This document shows, piece after piece, positions 52,480-62,369 of a stretch of 64,000 nucleotides of DNA. The stretch is from the NCBI GenBank assembly GCA_030710605.1, contig CP092875.1, positions 70,993,746 to 71,057,745 on the forward strand. Reading direction: 5' to 3'. This stretch comes from Cordylochernes scorpioides (lineage: Eukaryota; Arthropoda; Arachnida; Pseudoscorpiones; Chernetidae). A model generated the notes under the pieces. It was given only the letters and a program-made list of their open reading frames with translations. It made no database searches and had not been told where the DNA came from. Made by a program: the position numbers and the translations under genes. The stretch's first letter is position 1. The number at the start of each line of letters is the position of its first letter.

Positions 52480-53990
52480 ACAGATTCTTCAACAACGCCA
52501 AGATTGATAGAAGAAAGATAATTTCAGAAGATCTCAGTACAGAAGAAATCACTAAGTCAGAAATAGTACTGATGAGACTTTTCCAGAGAGAATCGTTTTC
52601 AGGACATGAATATAAGAAACTACAAGGCTTTAAGTAGCTAGTAGACTCTTCGGGATTTTGAGAATAAAAACTAAAATTTGCAGAAGAGAAGATTTCGCTA
52701 ATTTTAGAATGCCCATTTTATTGCCCTCAGATCACTTCTTGGTCTCTTTGCTCATCAGGTGGAACCATGAAACCCACGGGCACGCCGGTCTACAAACGCT
52801 CCTTGGTATTCTGAGAGAAAACTATTGGATATTAAGATCCAGGAAAACCGTCAAGAAGATCATCAATCAATGCATTCGCTGTAGACGATTCACCGCGACA
52901 CCAGCTACCGTCAAATCAACATCATTACCAGAAGACAGAGTACGAGATCCTGCAGTTTCCGAAATAGTAGGAGTTGATCTAACCGGACATCTTATCTTAA
53001 AGAATAAGAAGAAAGCATGGATTGCCATCTTCACATGCGCAGTGTATAGAGGAGTTCATCTGGAACTTGTGACATCTTTGTCTATGGAAGCCTTCCTCCC
53101 AAGCTTTCTGCCGATTTATTGCTCGAAGAGGCCGACCATTGATTGTGTATTCGGATAATGGGACTAATTTCAAAGGCATGGCTAATACTTTAAATAAGAT
53201 TGGTTTTTCGAGATTAAAATGTGATCTCACATTGAAAAACATCACCTGGAAATTCATACCGCCTGGTGCTCCTTGGTGGGGTGGATGGTGGGAGCGTTTG
53301 ATTGGAATGATGAAACAATTGCTCTTTAGGATTCTCGGTCAAACCTCCTTGGGATATGAAGAACTGTCCACGGTAATGTGTGACGTCGAAAGCTTGATGA
53401 ACACACGCCCTCTGACCTACCTAACTGAAGAAAGTGAGGATCTCGCTCCAATGACACCTTCGTTGTTCTTACATGATGTCAGAGAGGTTGGCGTACCAGA
53501 CCTGGACTTGATTGATAACCAGACCCTCTCCCGCAAATATCAATATATCAAACGTGTACGAGAAGATCTTAGAGAACGATTTCGTATTGAATATTTTAGA
53601 TTCCTGAGACAAGAAACGAGACGCCTGAAGACTACCATACCATTGAAGGTGGGAGACATGGTGCTCATTGGACAAGAGAGTTTAAAGAGACTATACCTGG
53701 CCGTTAGCCAGAATAATCCAACTCTATCCAGGAAAAGACGGACTTGTGAGGGTTGCGAAAGTGAAAACTTCATCAGGTGATAAAATACGACCTATTCAAA
53801 AACTCTACAATTTAGAGATAACGCCCGAGATGAGATGTCGAGACCCTCTAACGGAGAGATCTCCCACACAAGAAGTTCGATTGACAACTGAAGAGGACCC
53901 TTTGATTTCACAACAAGAGCAACATCACATTGAAACCCCGAATGTTGTGTCAAGTTACGGACGACACATCAATAGACCCAACCGATTGGA
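52480..53990 (+). pseudogene. BEL/Pao integrase and C-terminal domain
   Basis: Zinc domain: HETHGHAGLQTLLGILRENYW and CIRCRRF. Core: EIVGVDLTGHL (first D), VYSDNGTNFKG (second D), WGGWWERLIGMMKQLL (E). Then ELSTVMCDVESLMNTRPLTY and the DUF5641-like tail with YQYIKRVREDL and LKVGDMVLI. A frameshift near 53135 separates first and second catalytic residues. Sequence after ~53750 continues in another frame to the right LTR. Confidence 0.82.
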
Positions 53991-54052
53991 TCTGCTGAAC
54001 TTTTCCTTTCCATGTTTGAGTCGTCGAGGCGACAACTCAAAGGTGGGAGAAA

Positions 54053-54432
54053 TGTTGGAAAAGAAGGAGTTCGCAGCAGCCAATGGGAGGCCGACGGAAG
54101 GGGGCTACGGGGATGCGGCGGTTGAAATGGGAGGAACAAAGAAAAAAAGAAGAACATGTAAACAACTTTCGAAAACGAGAATTCGCCCTGATCCCCGATT
54201 CTTTTAGTGTAAATATTCAAATATATAATCAATTAAATAATACTTTCTTATTTTCTTAATTTATAATAAATATAATTTTCCCTCCTGTTTTCGTCATACA
54301 TTTTAAAAGTTTTATAAACAGCGACACCACAATTTTGAACCTTCAACCCCGCCGACCAGAATAGAGGTGAGTGACTCCCTCTATAGAGTTTAGATCGTCG
54401 TCACAACACAGAGTGGCGGTGAAAACTCAATA
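54053..54432 (+). repeat. Right BEL/Pao LTR (380 bp)
   Basis: Begins TGTTGGAAAAGAAGGAG, ends AAAACTCAATA. Contains AAATAATACTTTC and AATAAATATAATT (possible poly-A signal) and a GTGAGTGACTCCCTC stretch. It gives the full LTR that the left one has lost. Confidence 0.85.
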
Positions 54433-54437
54433 ATAGC

Positions 54438-54851
54438 TATGGAAGATATTTGATACACAGTAACCTTTATTGAGGACTTACGAGAAAACCAAGTGTGAAC
54501 AAAATTGCCTATGTATCCTTCAATAAAACGAAGAGCGGATCTTTGAGTGTATATTCATAAAATAATCAAATTATTCATAGTGAAACATTTTAATAGCTTG
54601 AAAATAAGGTGCTTAACGTTAATATACTGTATATTAGATAGAGTTTTGAAATATTAGAAATCATTTTTAATATTTTTATTTATTATGGAAAACATTTTAT
54701 AGTTCTTAGGGGTTGTGGCTTTCTGAACTTGTAATATAGGCCTTGTTATATGTGAATAAAGATATTACAAAAATTGAATGAATATTTTTATTAATTTCAA
54801 AATTATACAATCAAAGAATATAAAAGGTATTTTCAATAATATATACAATTC
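54438..54851. other. 3' flank of kinase C
   Basis: GAAGATATTTGATACACAG, GTGAACAAAATTGCC, TTAGGGGTTGTGGCTTTCTG. A minus-strand AATAAA is at 54787-54792, 60 bases past the stop. No gene. Confidence 0.6.
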
Positions 54852-55826
54852 TTAAAGGAAATATTTGATTAATAAATTTAAAAATAGGACGGCAAAGAGT
54901 TTTAAAACAATTACAAGTACAGATTCATCACCAGTTGAGAAATTTATTTTGACCATTACGGTAGATTGACTGGGTTCCTTTACAAATGTTGACTTGAGGA
55001 CATCTTTCATGGTGTACCTCAATTCTGGATTTGTCTCCAGAAGCCTTGTGATCAACGTGTTAGCGTTTGAACAAGATGTGAGAGGAACTTTAAATGTGTC
55101 ATTAATAAAAATATGCTCTATTTTCTTAGCTTTTTTCCGAGTAAAAACTGCTTTACCTTCAAATAGTTTGAAAATAGTACATCCCAACGCCCAGCAATCA
55201 ATTTCAACACCGCAGAGTTGTTTCAATATTATTTCTGGAGCCTTGTAGACAAGGGTCCCTCCTTTATGTGTTAATTTTTCATTTACTGATGACATCTTCC
55301 GAGAACTACCAAAATCAGCCAATTTGACTACTCCATCTTTGAGTAGAATATTTCCTGGTTTGAGATCTGCATGGACGATATATTTTTCTGTGTGAAGATA
55401 GTGACAAGCCGTTGCAATCTGACGTACATAATATCGGATCAAATTCACATCTATCTTCTTTTCTAAGCAGATATCAAAAAGAGATGAGTCACAGCATTCC
55501 ATTATGATATACTGAACTTTTTCATCACAGAAATGTTCATAATATTTTACTATATTTCTGTGGTTCAAAGATTTCAAAATATTGGCCTCATATAGTGAAT
55601 GTTTACACTTCTTTGAAGCCTTACAAGCAAATGTTTCATTTGATTCCATATCACGGACTTTGAAACAACATCCATTTCTTCCTTTTCCAAGCAGTTTTCC
55701 TTTCTCAAACCTTCGTCCTGTAGCTTCATTGGTGATGATACCCTCAACTTGAGAGTACAGTTTATTAACATCAAAGGAAGTTGATTTCTTTGTTTTAGGC
55801 ATCGCGTCTATCACCTTTGTAAACAT
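54852..55826 (-). CDS. PLK/NEK-like protein kinase, copy C (intact, intronless)
   Basis: 324 residues, single exon. Glycine loop GKGRNG, Lys in FACKASKK, catalytic loop HADLKPGN (HRD Arg is Ala, so non-RD), DFG followed by SSRK, GGTLVYKAPE, CWALGCTIF, and the final helix ELRYTMKDVLKSTFV. The last ~25 residues are strongly hydrophobic (LVIVLKLFAVLFLNLLIKYFL region), unlike copy A's basic end. The DNA is homologous, so a small indel near the end has changed the frame and created a possible tail anchor. Start chosen at MFTKVIDAMPK, shared with copy D. Confidence 0.85.
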   Translation of the reverse strand: MFTKVIDAMPKTKKSTSFDVNKLYSQVEGIITNEATGRRFEKGKLLGKGRNGCCFKVRDMESNETFACKASKKCKHSLYEANILKSLNHRNIVKYYEHFCDEKVQYIIMECCDSSLFDICLEKKIDVNLIRYYVRQIATACHYLHTEKYIVHADLKPGNILLKDGVVKLADFGSSRKMSSVNEKLTHKGGTLVYKAPEIILKQLCGVEIDCWALGCTIFKLFEGKAVFTRKKAKKIEHIFINDTFKVPLTSCSNANTLITRLLETNPELRYTMKDVLKSTFVKEPSQSTVMVKINFSTGDESVLVIVLKLFAVLFLNLLIKYFL

Positions 55827-56476
55827 ATTATGTAATGATTTATGTGTAATATTTACTGAATATTTAATTTCTAATTTTATTTAATTTTTTGAATGTATGT
55901 GAAAGTATCATAGGAAGGAGAAGATATGTTGATATAATGAGAAAAAATAGTGAATATATTCATTTAAAAATTCAATTTTTTCAATTTAAATCTGTGATAA
56001 AAATAAATAATATAGAATAAAATATTTATTATTTTATTTAAAAGGGATGTCTGTAGGTGATTCACGGTTTCAACTCGGAAATCAATGAGTGTCGATATTT
56101 GTTTTTTTTTAAGTAATGGTTATGGCCTCAAACGAGTAATAAATCCTAAGTTTCATTTCTCTATATAGAAATATTTTGCAGTTACAAGTAAAAAAACTGT
56201 CAAAAAACATTTGCAATTGTAGGTGCATTGCAAGTTCGCGCTATACGCGGCTTTAACCTTAGCCGTTTTTAATGCCGACCTATTTATGATGGGGGGTATT
56301 TTCTAATTCTACCTAATCCTTCTGAACACAGAGCAGTGGAATTTTTTCTTCGTGATTTGACGATAAAAAATTTAAAATAACTTTAATTTGCGCTTGCACG
56401 CGCGCACAGGATCCAAAACTAATTATAAAAATTCAATATAAGAATATTAATTTAACGGGGTTATAAATATATATTA
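55827..56476. other. 5' flank of kinase C
   Basis: Conserved upstream block GTGAAAGTATCATAGGAAGG (about 55900-55920) shared with D (62440-62465) and more loosely with A and B. Further on: GGATGTCTGTAGGTGATTCA. Ends at a Helitron. No gene. Confidence 0.6.
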
Positions 56477-57718
56477 CTAGCGGACGTACCCGGCTTCGCC
56501 CGGGTTTTACCCGAGTAAAGGTTTGTCTAACGAATCTCTCGATAAAGTGAACATTTTTTCCCGGTCCCTTGAAAAATACTCGATAAGTTGAATAAAATCA
56601 ATATTAATTGGTTCCCTCGGTAATTGGAAGTTAAAGGAATAGTATCTTGCCTTGGAATTGTATCATTATTCTTGTATGGATGTACCCAGCTTCGCCCGGG
56701 TTATACCCGAGTAAAGGTTTGTCTAACGAATCTCTCGATAAAGTGAACATTTTTTCCCGGTCCCTTTAAAAGTACTCGATAAGTTGAATAAAATCAATAT
56801 TAATTGGTTCCCTCGGTAATTGGAAGTTAAAGGAATAGTATCTTGCCTATGAATTGTATCATTATTCTTGTCTCAAATAAATTGTCGTGTCATCCTGAAT
56901 TTTGTCTTTCCTAATTTTCTACATTACAAAATCATCGTATCATCATGATAATATTTAGAGCAGATTGTTGAATTATAACAGATAAATTAGAATATTTATC
57001 TTGATTTTTAGGCGAAAAGTTATTTCAAAAATTTTATTTGCTAGAAACCTTCCCAGTACTATCTACTTATATATTTGCCTTATTCTGTCTGTTTGTTTGT
57101 CTGTTTGTCTGTTTGTCTGAAGCTCACGGATAGAATGCGCGCTCATTGGCTGCAAGGGATCACGTGTCCTCCCTGCCCCCCTCTAGACAACCCTGTTATT
57201 CAAAAACCATACATCCAATCGCCATGAAATTCTGGGATATTATTAGGTATATCCCCGGAAAGGTTTTCGAAAAATAATTTCTTGAATATCTTGAATATCC
57301 TTAGAGTTATTTGCAGAATTGTAGATATAACTCGCAAGCAGCGCCGCCAGACGGTGATAGGCTTAACTTGCTGCTCCACCCCCTGTTGACCTTGGGTCGT
57401 CGTGTGAGTCACAGCATGATGCAACAAAAAACACTCTCTCTGGGGATTGCCTCTGTAAGTTTGCCTCTCTAGACAACCCTGTTATCAGCTGTGTGATACA
57501 TCCACCTGTCTATACAGACCACCCTGTTAATAGCGACCACCCAAGTCAACGTTTTTAAAATATATTCGCACTCGGGTAAACCCCGGGCGTTGCCCGGGCC
57601 ATTCGTCTAGTACTAAATAACTTCCCAAAGTTTCATGGCGTTCCAATGAGTGGTTTGGTCAGGCATAAAGGACAGACAGACAGACACACACACATACATT
57701 CATTTTTATATAAATAGA
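56477..57718 (-). mobile_element. Helitron family A, duplicated 3' half, host of a nested Helitron
   Basis: Minus strand: 5' TCTATTTATATAAAAATG (57718), 3' hairpin and TACGTCCGCTAG (56477). The 3' portion is present twice (56485-56680, 56681-56870). A family B Helitron occupies 57062-57610. It is inserted in duplicon C; duplicon D shows the uninterrupted sequence (near 63010). Confidence 0.85.
57062..57610 (+). mobile_element. Helitron family B (549 bp), nested
   Basis: A57061, then TCTACTTATATATTTGCC at the 5' end; 3' hairpin CCCGGGCGTTGCCCGGG, CCATTCGTCTAG at 57607-57610, then T. Removing it restores CCCAGTACTATACTAAATAA, exactly the sequence at 37770-37790 in a sister Helitron. Interior includes GC-rich GCTCATTGGCTGCAAG and the 'aaaccatacatccaatcgcc' block shared with 215-420. 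Confidence 0.92.
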
Positions 57719-60170
57719 TTTGTATATATTTTCCAACCAAAATATTTTCTGCATTGGTTTTCAATTTGCTTTTAAACATTTGTATGAGAGTATGCAATAT
57801 TAGCTTCATAAAAACCTTTTTTCGAACTCTAATTTGAGAATTTTAAAAATTCAATTAGTTTTAATTAATTATATACCCAAACATATTTTACATAAATAAC
57901 ACGTTTGTTCGGGTGTTGATAATGTACGACTTTTTTAACCCCTTGATGATTTTGTACCCAAATCTATATGAAAAATCACTACAGTCACTATGTGCATAAA
58001 ATAATAAATGATATCAATTTTTTTTCATTTATTGTTTTAAAAATAAGGTCTGGTTAACATCGTGTTACTTAATTAAATGACAATAGTCATTGTTTTAATT
58101 TTTACAAAATTGTTCAATATAAAAAGAATTCCAAATTGTATTGCAATTGCGAATGAGAAAGTGAAAATGAAAGGAAAAATTTATATAGAAGCCCTTAAAA
58201 GGCGCTCTTAATAACTAGTTAAAACGGAGCGGTAGGGTGTCAACGTTTATGATATATATTTAAATAAGTATTGAAGAATTCATAGTAAAGCCTAATGTCA
58301 TGATAATCAATTTCATCTAATTTCTTTTAAACTAAGTTAATTCAAAATATATTAGAAAACCTCACACATACTTTAATATTTTAAACAATTCTATACAAGG
58401 CATGTTGTCCTTCTAGATTCATATATTGAACGGCCATTCATCTAGTTTAAATATATTTACATATTATTTTATTACATATATGTTAGAGAAGATGAGACAT
58501 AAATAAATTGTAAAAATATATTATTTTGAAAAATATTACACGAGATTATATATAGTATCGTTTATTTATATTCTAATAATTTTTATTCACAGATTCTGTT
58601 ATATATATATCGTAATATATTACTTATCATCATCATTCTGCTGTTGTTGACTTGTAATTTTGGAAGTACTCCGGAGTAATATAATATAAGCCATTTAAAT
58701 AAATAAGGCCTAAAATCTATTTCTACTTCAATCAACCTAAATACATCACATATAGTACTTCAATAAAATTTCTAAATAATGAAATATTAATTAAAGAGAG
58801 GAAAATCAACTGAGAGTTTGCAAGGTGTAGATTGTTAGCTTGCTATATAAGGTAATCTTGATTTTATTTCCTAATAATAGAGTTAGACTGTGTTGTGTTG
58901 CTTTTGCAATTATTATTCGGTTCTTGACTTGTTTTTTTTTTTTTTTTTGGAAGGTCAGATGTTCATCAAGGGTGACGCTCAATTAGCGGAGCACACAATC
59001 TTTCCATTTTACTAGTTCGTTAGTAATATATTGATTGCTTTTTATACACAGATCATATATATAATTATTACGGAGAAAATATATATGTTGATTAGATTCT
59101 ATGTTTATATAATATTAACACTTAAGAAGTAGATAGGTTGGGCGATATACAAATATGCTCCAGGAGCTTAGGTTATCTTTATGTTATTACTAAGTGAATA
59201 GTTATTAGCAACAAAAAAAGCCATTACATTTTATACAGAAAAAAGGGGGAAAATTGTATATTATTAAAATCTATAGAAGGAGACCTTGTTGGTTCTGGAT
59301 AAATGCTTTGGTTAATTTGAATAAACAGCATGTTTGTCAATGATGTATGATTTGGAATAGGATCCAATTGTAAGTTTACAATTGAAATTTATTTGAAGTT
59401 TTTTACTGACTTCAAAAGAGTAACAATTGATAATTCCAAGTTGCTAGCAATGAATCCTGTTGAGGGCAAAAAACAATCTCAAAACCTATCTGAAATAATA
59501 AATATATTATCTTAACCATAGTTTAATTTTCATTTTTTTAATTTTTCGAAAATTCTATTTTTATTGTTTTAAGAAAGTTTCTAATCTACATCAAGTAATT
59601 GAAAATATATTATTCAAATGAATCATAGCTCTGCTATTTAAAATATGGCGCAATTAAAAATTGTTCCAAATAATTGAAATGCCATCGCGAGTGAGAAAGT
59701 TAATAAAACAGGTGAGATATTCAACTTTTTATAAAATGCTTTTAAATGACATACACAAAAAATCAGGGTGTAGACAGATGATATTATATTAAAACAATAG
59801 ATCAAGAATTATTTGTAACATTAAACCTTGATAATCATTTTTCATATTGATTTGCATTAGTAATTAGGGATAAAATCAATTATAAAACCATATTGTCTAA
59901 CATATATTTTATTTATAATACAATATTGCGGCAGTTTTGTTTTTCAAATATATGTAAATTTTAATTGTACAATAGAAAATATGTAAATTTTGTGACTTAC
60001 CTTTGTTGTTAGTTTAGTTTGTTTGCTTTCCTTTAATGTGAAAGAGGTTATGTTTTCTTTGTTATACTTTGCTAAAAATAATAAATAAATATTTTTGGAA
60101 TCTTCGTGACAATATAATGCTGCTTATGATTGCAGAACGAAATTTGAAAATTATCTTGCATGTGTTTCTT
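57719..60170. other. Kinase duplicon C, distal 5' flank, into D 3' flank
   Basis: Mostly AT-rich. 57720-58600 matches 63000-63900 (ACCAAAATATTTTCTGCATT). 58810-59040 is the jockey RT relic. 59100-59560 matches 46600-46990. 59640-60000 matches the region right of the mariner in the previous unit (48420 on). No gene. Confidence 0.6.
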
Positions 60171-60171
60171 T

Positions 60172-60380
60172 TGAACGAAAATCGAAATTTATTTTAAGGA
60201 GAAATAACGATTATTTGTAACCTTAAGGATGAAGTATGAAGGATGAATTGTGAATGTAATGATTCACATTGCTGGACACTTTATTTTTCAGTTTATCATT
60301 ACCCTTCACAATTCATCCTTCATCCCTAAAGTTAGAAATAATAGTTATTTCTCCTTAAAATAAATTTCGATTTTTCGTTA
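60172..60380. repeat. Foldback insertion in duplicon D
   Basis: Arms ~60175-60260 and ~60305-60379 are complementary (CGAAAATCGAAATTTATTTTAAGGAG... / CTCCTTAAAATAAATTTCG). A spacer of ~45 bp lies between. Non-coding. Confidence 0.75.
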
Positions 60381-61455
60381 TAAAGAAACGCATGCGGGAT
60401 AGTATATTTTATTGTTTAAAAGCAATAATTTTATATTTTTTCATAAAACTCAGAACTATCTGGCTGTTATTCTGGACCATTTCGTAAACGGGATAATGTT
60501 CTAGTTTTTAAAATAGTTCGACTATGTCAAAGATTTACAAGAAATTTAACCCTCACTCAAGCTGATGCCAATGTACAAGATTTCTGGATTCTAGACAGTC
60601 GTTAAATATACAATGTCGAGAACAGAAATGCTGATATCTAGTGAGAGAAATAAAATAATTATTTACAAAACAAATATATTTTAAAGAGAGGAGTAAAAGT
60701 AATCCGAAATTTCTTCACCAAAGAAACGCATTGAAAAAGGAATAAAAATCAAATAAAAGATAATAAATTGGCAAATTATGTATAATAAAATGTAGAAAAC
60801 AATATTTTTGAAAAAAAAAAAGTGTATCTCAAACACATATAATATAGATGGTAATTACTAGGATAAAAATGAGATTGTATGGTGACGGGGCTCATCATAT
60901 ATACCCTCATAGACATAACTTAAGGAAGTTGTAACTTTTATCATCTACATCGGGATACAGAATATGCTATTAAAAGATATTTGATACACAGTGACATTTA
61001 TTGAAGAGTTACTAGAAACCAAGTGTGAACAAAATTGCCTCTGTCTCCTTCAAAAAAAAAAAAAAACGACCGGCGGGTCTATGAGTGTATATTCAGAAAA
61101 TATTTAAATTTTTTATAGTGAAACATTTTAATAGCTTGAAAAAAGTGCTTTACGTTAATAAACATAAGATAAAGTTTTGAAATAATAGAAATCATTTCAA
61201 ACATTTTTTTATATTTTGATTTATTATGGAAAACATTTTATAGTTCTTAGGGGTTTTGGCTTTCTGAACTTGTAATATAGGTCTGGTTATATGTGAAAAA
61301 AAGATATTACAAAAATTGAATGAATATTTTTATTAATTTCAAAATAATACAATCAAAGAAAATAAAAGTTATTAACAAGACTATATTTACAGTTCTTAAA
61401 GGAAATATTTGATTAATAAATTCAAAAAAAGAGGACGCAAATAGTTTCAAAACAA
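60381..61455. other. Kinase duplicon D, 3' flank
   Basis: Shares GATTCTAGACAGTCGTTAAA, AGAAACGCATTGA, GTATGGTGACGGGGCTC and GGATACAGAATATG with duplicons B and C. GAATATGCTATTAAAAGATA is a second empty site for the BEL/Pao insertion. No gene. Confidence 0.65.
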
Positions 61456-62369
61456 TTACAAGTACAGATTCGTCACCAGTTGAGAAATATTTTCGGCCAT
61501 TACGGTATATTGACTGGGTTCCTTTACAAATGTTGACTTGAGGACATCTCTCATGGTGTACCTCAATTCTGAATTTGTTTCCAGAAGCCCTATGATCAAC
61601 GTGTTAACGTTTGAACAAGATGTGAGAGGAACTTGGAATGTGTTATTAATAAATATGCGCTCCATTTCCTCGATATTGTTGCAATTAAAACTGTTTTACC
61701 TTCAAACAATTGGAAAATGGTGCATCCCAACGCCCAGCAATCATTTTCAACACCGCAGAGTTTTTTTATTATTATTTCTGGAGCCTTGAAGACAAGGGTC
61801 CCTCCTTTATGTGTTAATTTTTCATTTACTGATGACAACTTCCGAGAAAGACCAAAATCAGCCAATTTGACTACCCCATCTTTGAGTAGAATATTTTCTG
61901 GTTTGAGATCTGCATGGACGATATATTTTTCTGTGTGTAGATAGTGACAAGCCGTTGCAATCTGACGTACATAATATCGGATTAAATTCACATCTATCTC
62001 TTTTTCTAAGCAGATATCATAAAGAGATGAGTCACAGCATTCCATTATGATATACTGAACTTTTTCATCACAGAAATGTTCGTAATATTTTACTATATTT
62101 CTGTGGTTCAAAGATTTCAACATTTTGGCCTCATATAGTGAATGTCTACTTTTCTTTAAAACCTTACAAGCAAATGTTTCATTTGATTCCATATCATGGA
62201 CTTTAAAACAACATCCATTTCTTCCTTTTCCAAGCAGTTTTCCTTTCTCAAACCTTCGTCCTGTAGCTTTATTGGTGATGATACCCTCAACTTGAGAGTA
62301 CAGTTTATTAACATCAAAGGAAGTTGATTTCTCCTGTTTAGGCATCGCGTCTATTACCTTTGTAAACAT
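61456..62369 (-). pseudogene. PLK/NEK-like kinase, copy D, frameshifted
   Basis: Very close to copy C (same MFTKVIDAMPK start, GKGRNG loop, HADLKPEN, DFGLSRK). A one-base deletion near 61683, where B has TTTTCACTCGCAAAAA, shifts the frame after LFEGKTVL, and the C-lobe resumes in the frame MERIFINNTFQVPLTSCSN... to 61456. HRD Arg is Ala. Inactive unless the lesion is an assembly error. Confidence 0.85.

Larger units (their letters stand above)
49269..54432 (+). mobile_element. BEL/Pao LTR retrotransposon lacking RT, 5.16 kb
   Basis: LTRs 49269-49393 (internally deleted) and 54053-54432, with a 5-bp target duplication ATAGC at 49264-49268 and 54433-54437 (5 bp is the BEL/Pao norm). Order: gag, aspartic protease (DUF1758-like), start of RT, [deletion], RNase H, integrase. 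A possible primer-binding site (TGGCATCCCAGCCGGG) follows the left LTR, and a purine tract (AAAGGTGGGAGAAA) precedes the right one. Confidence 0.92.
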
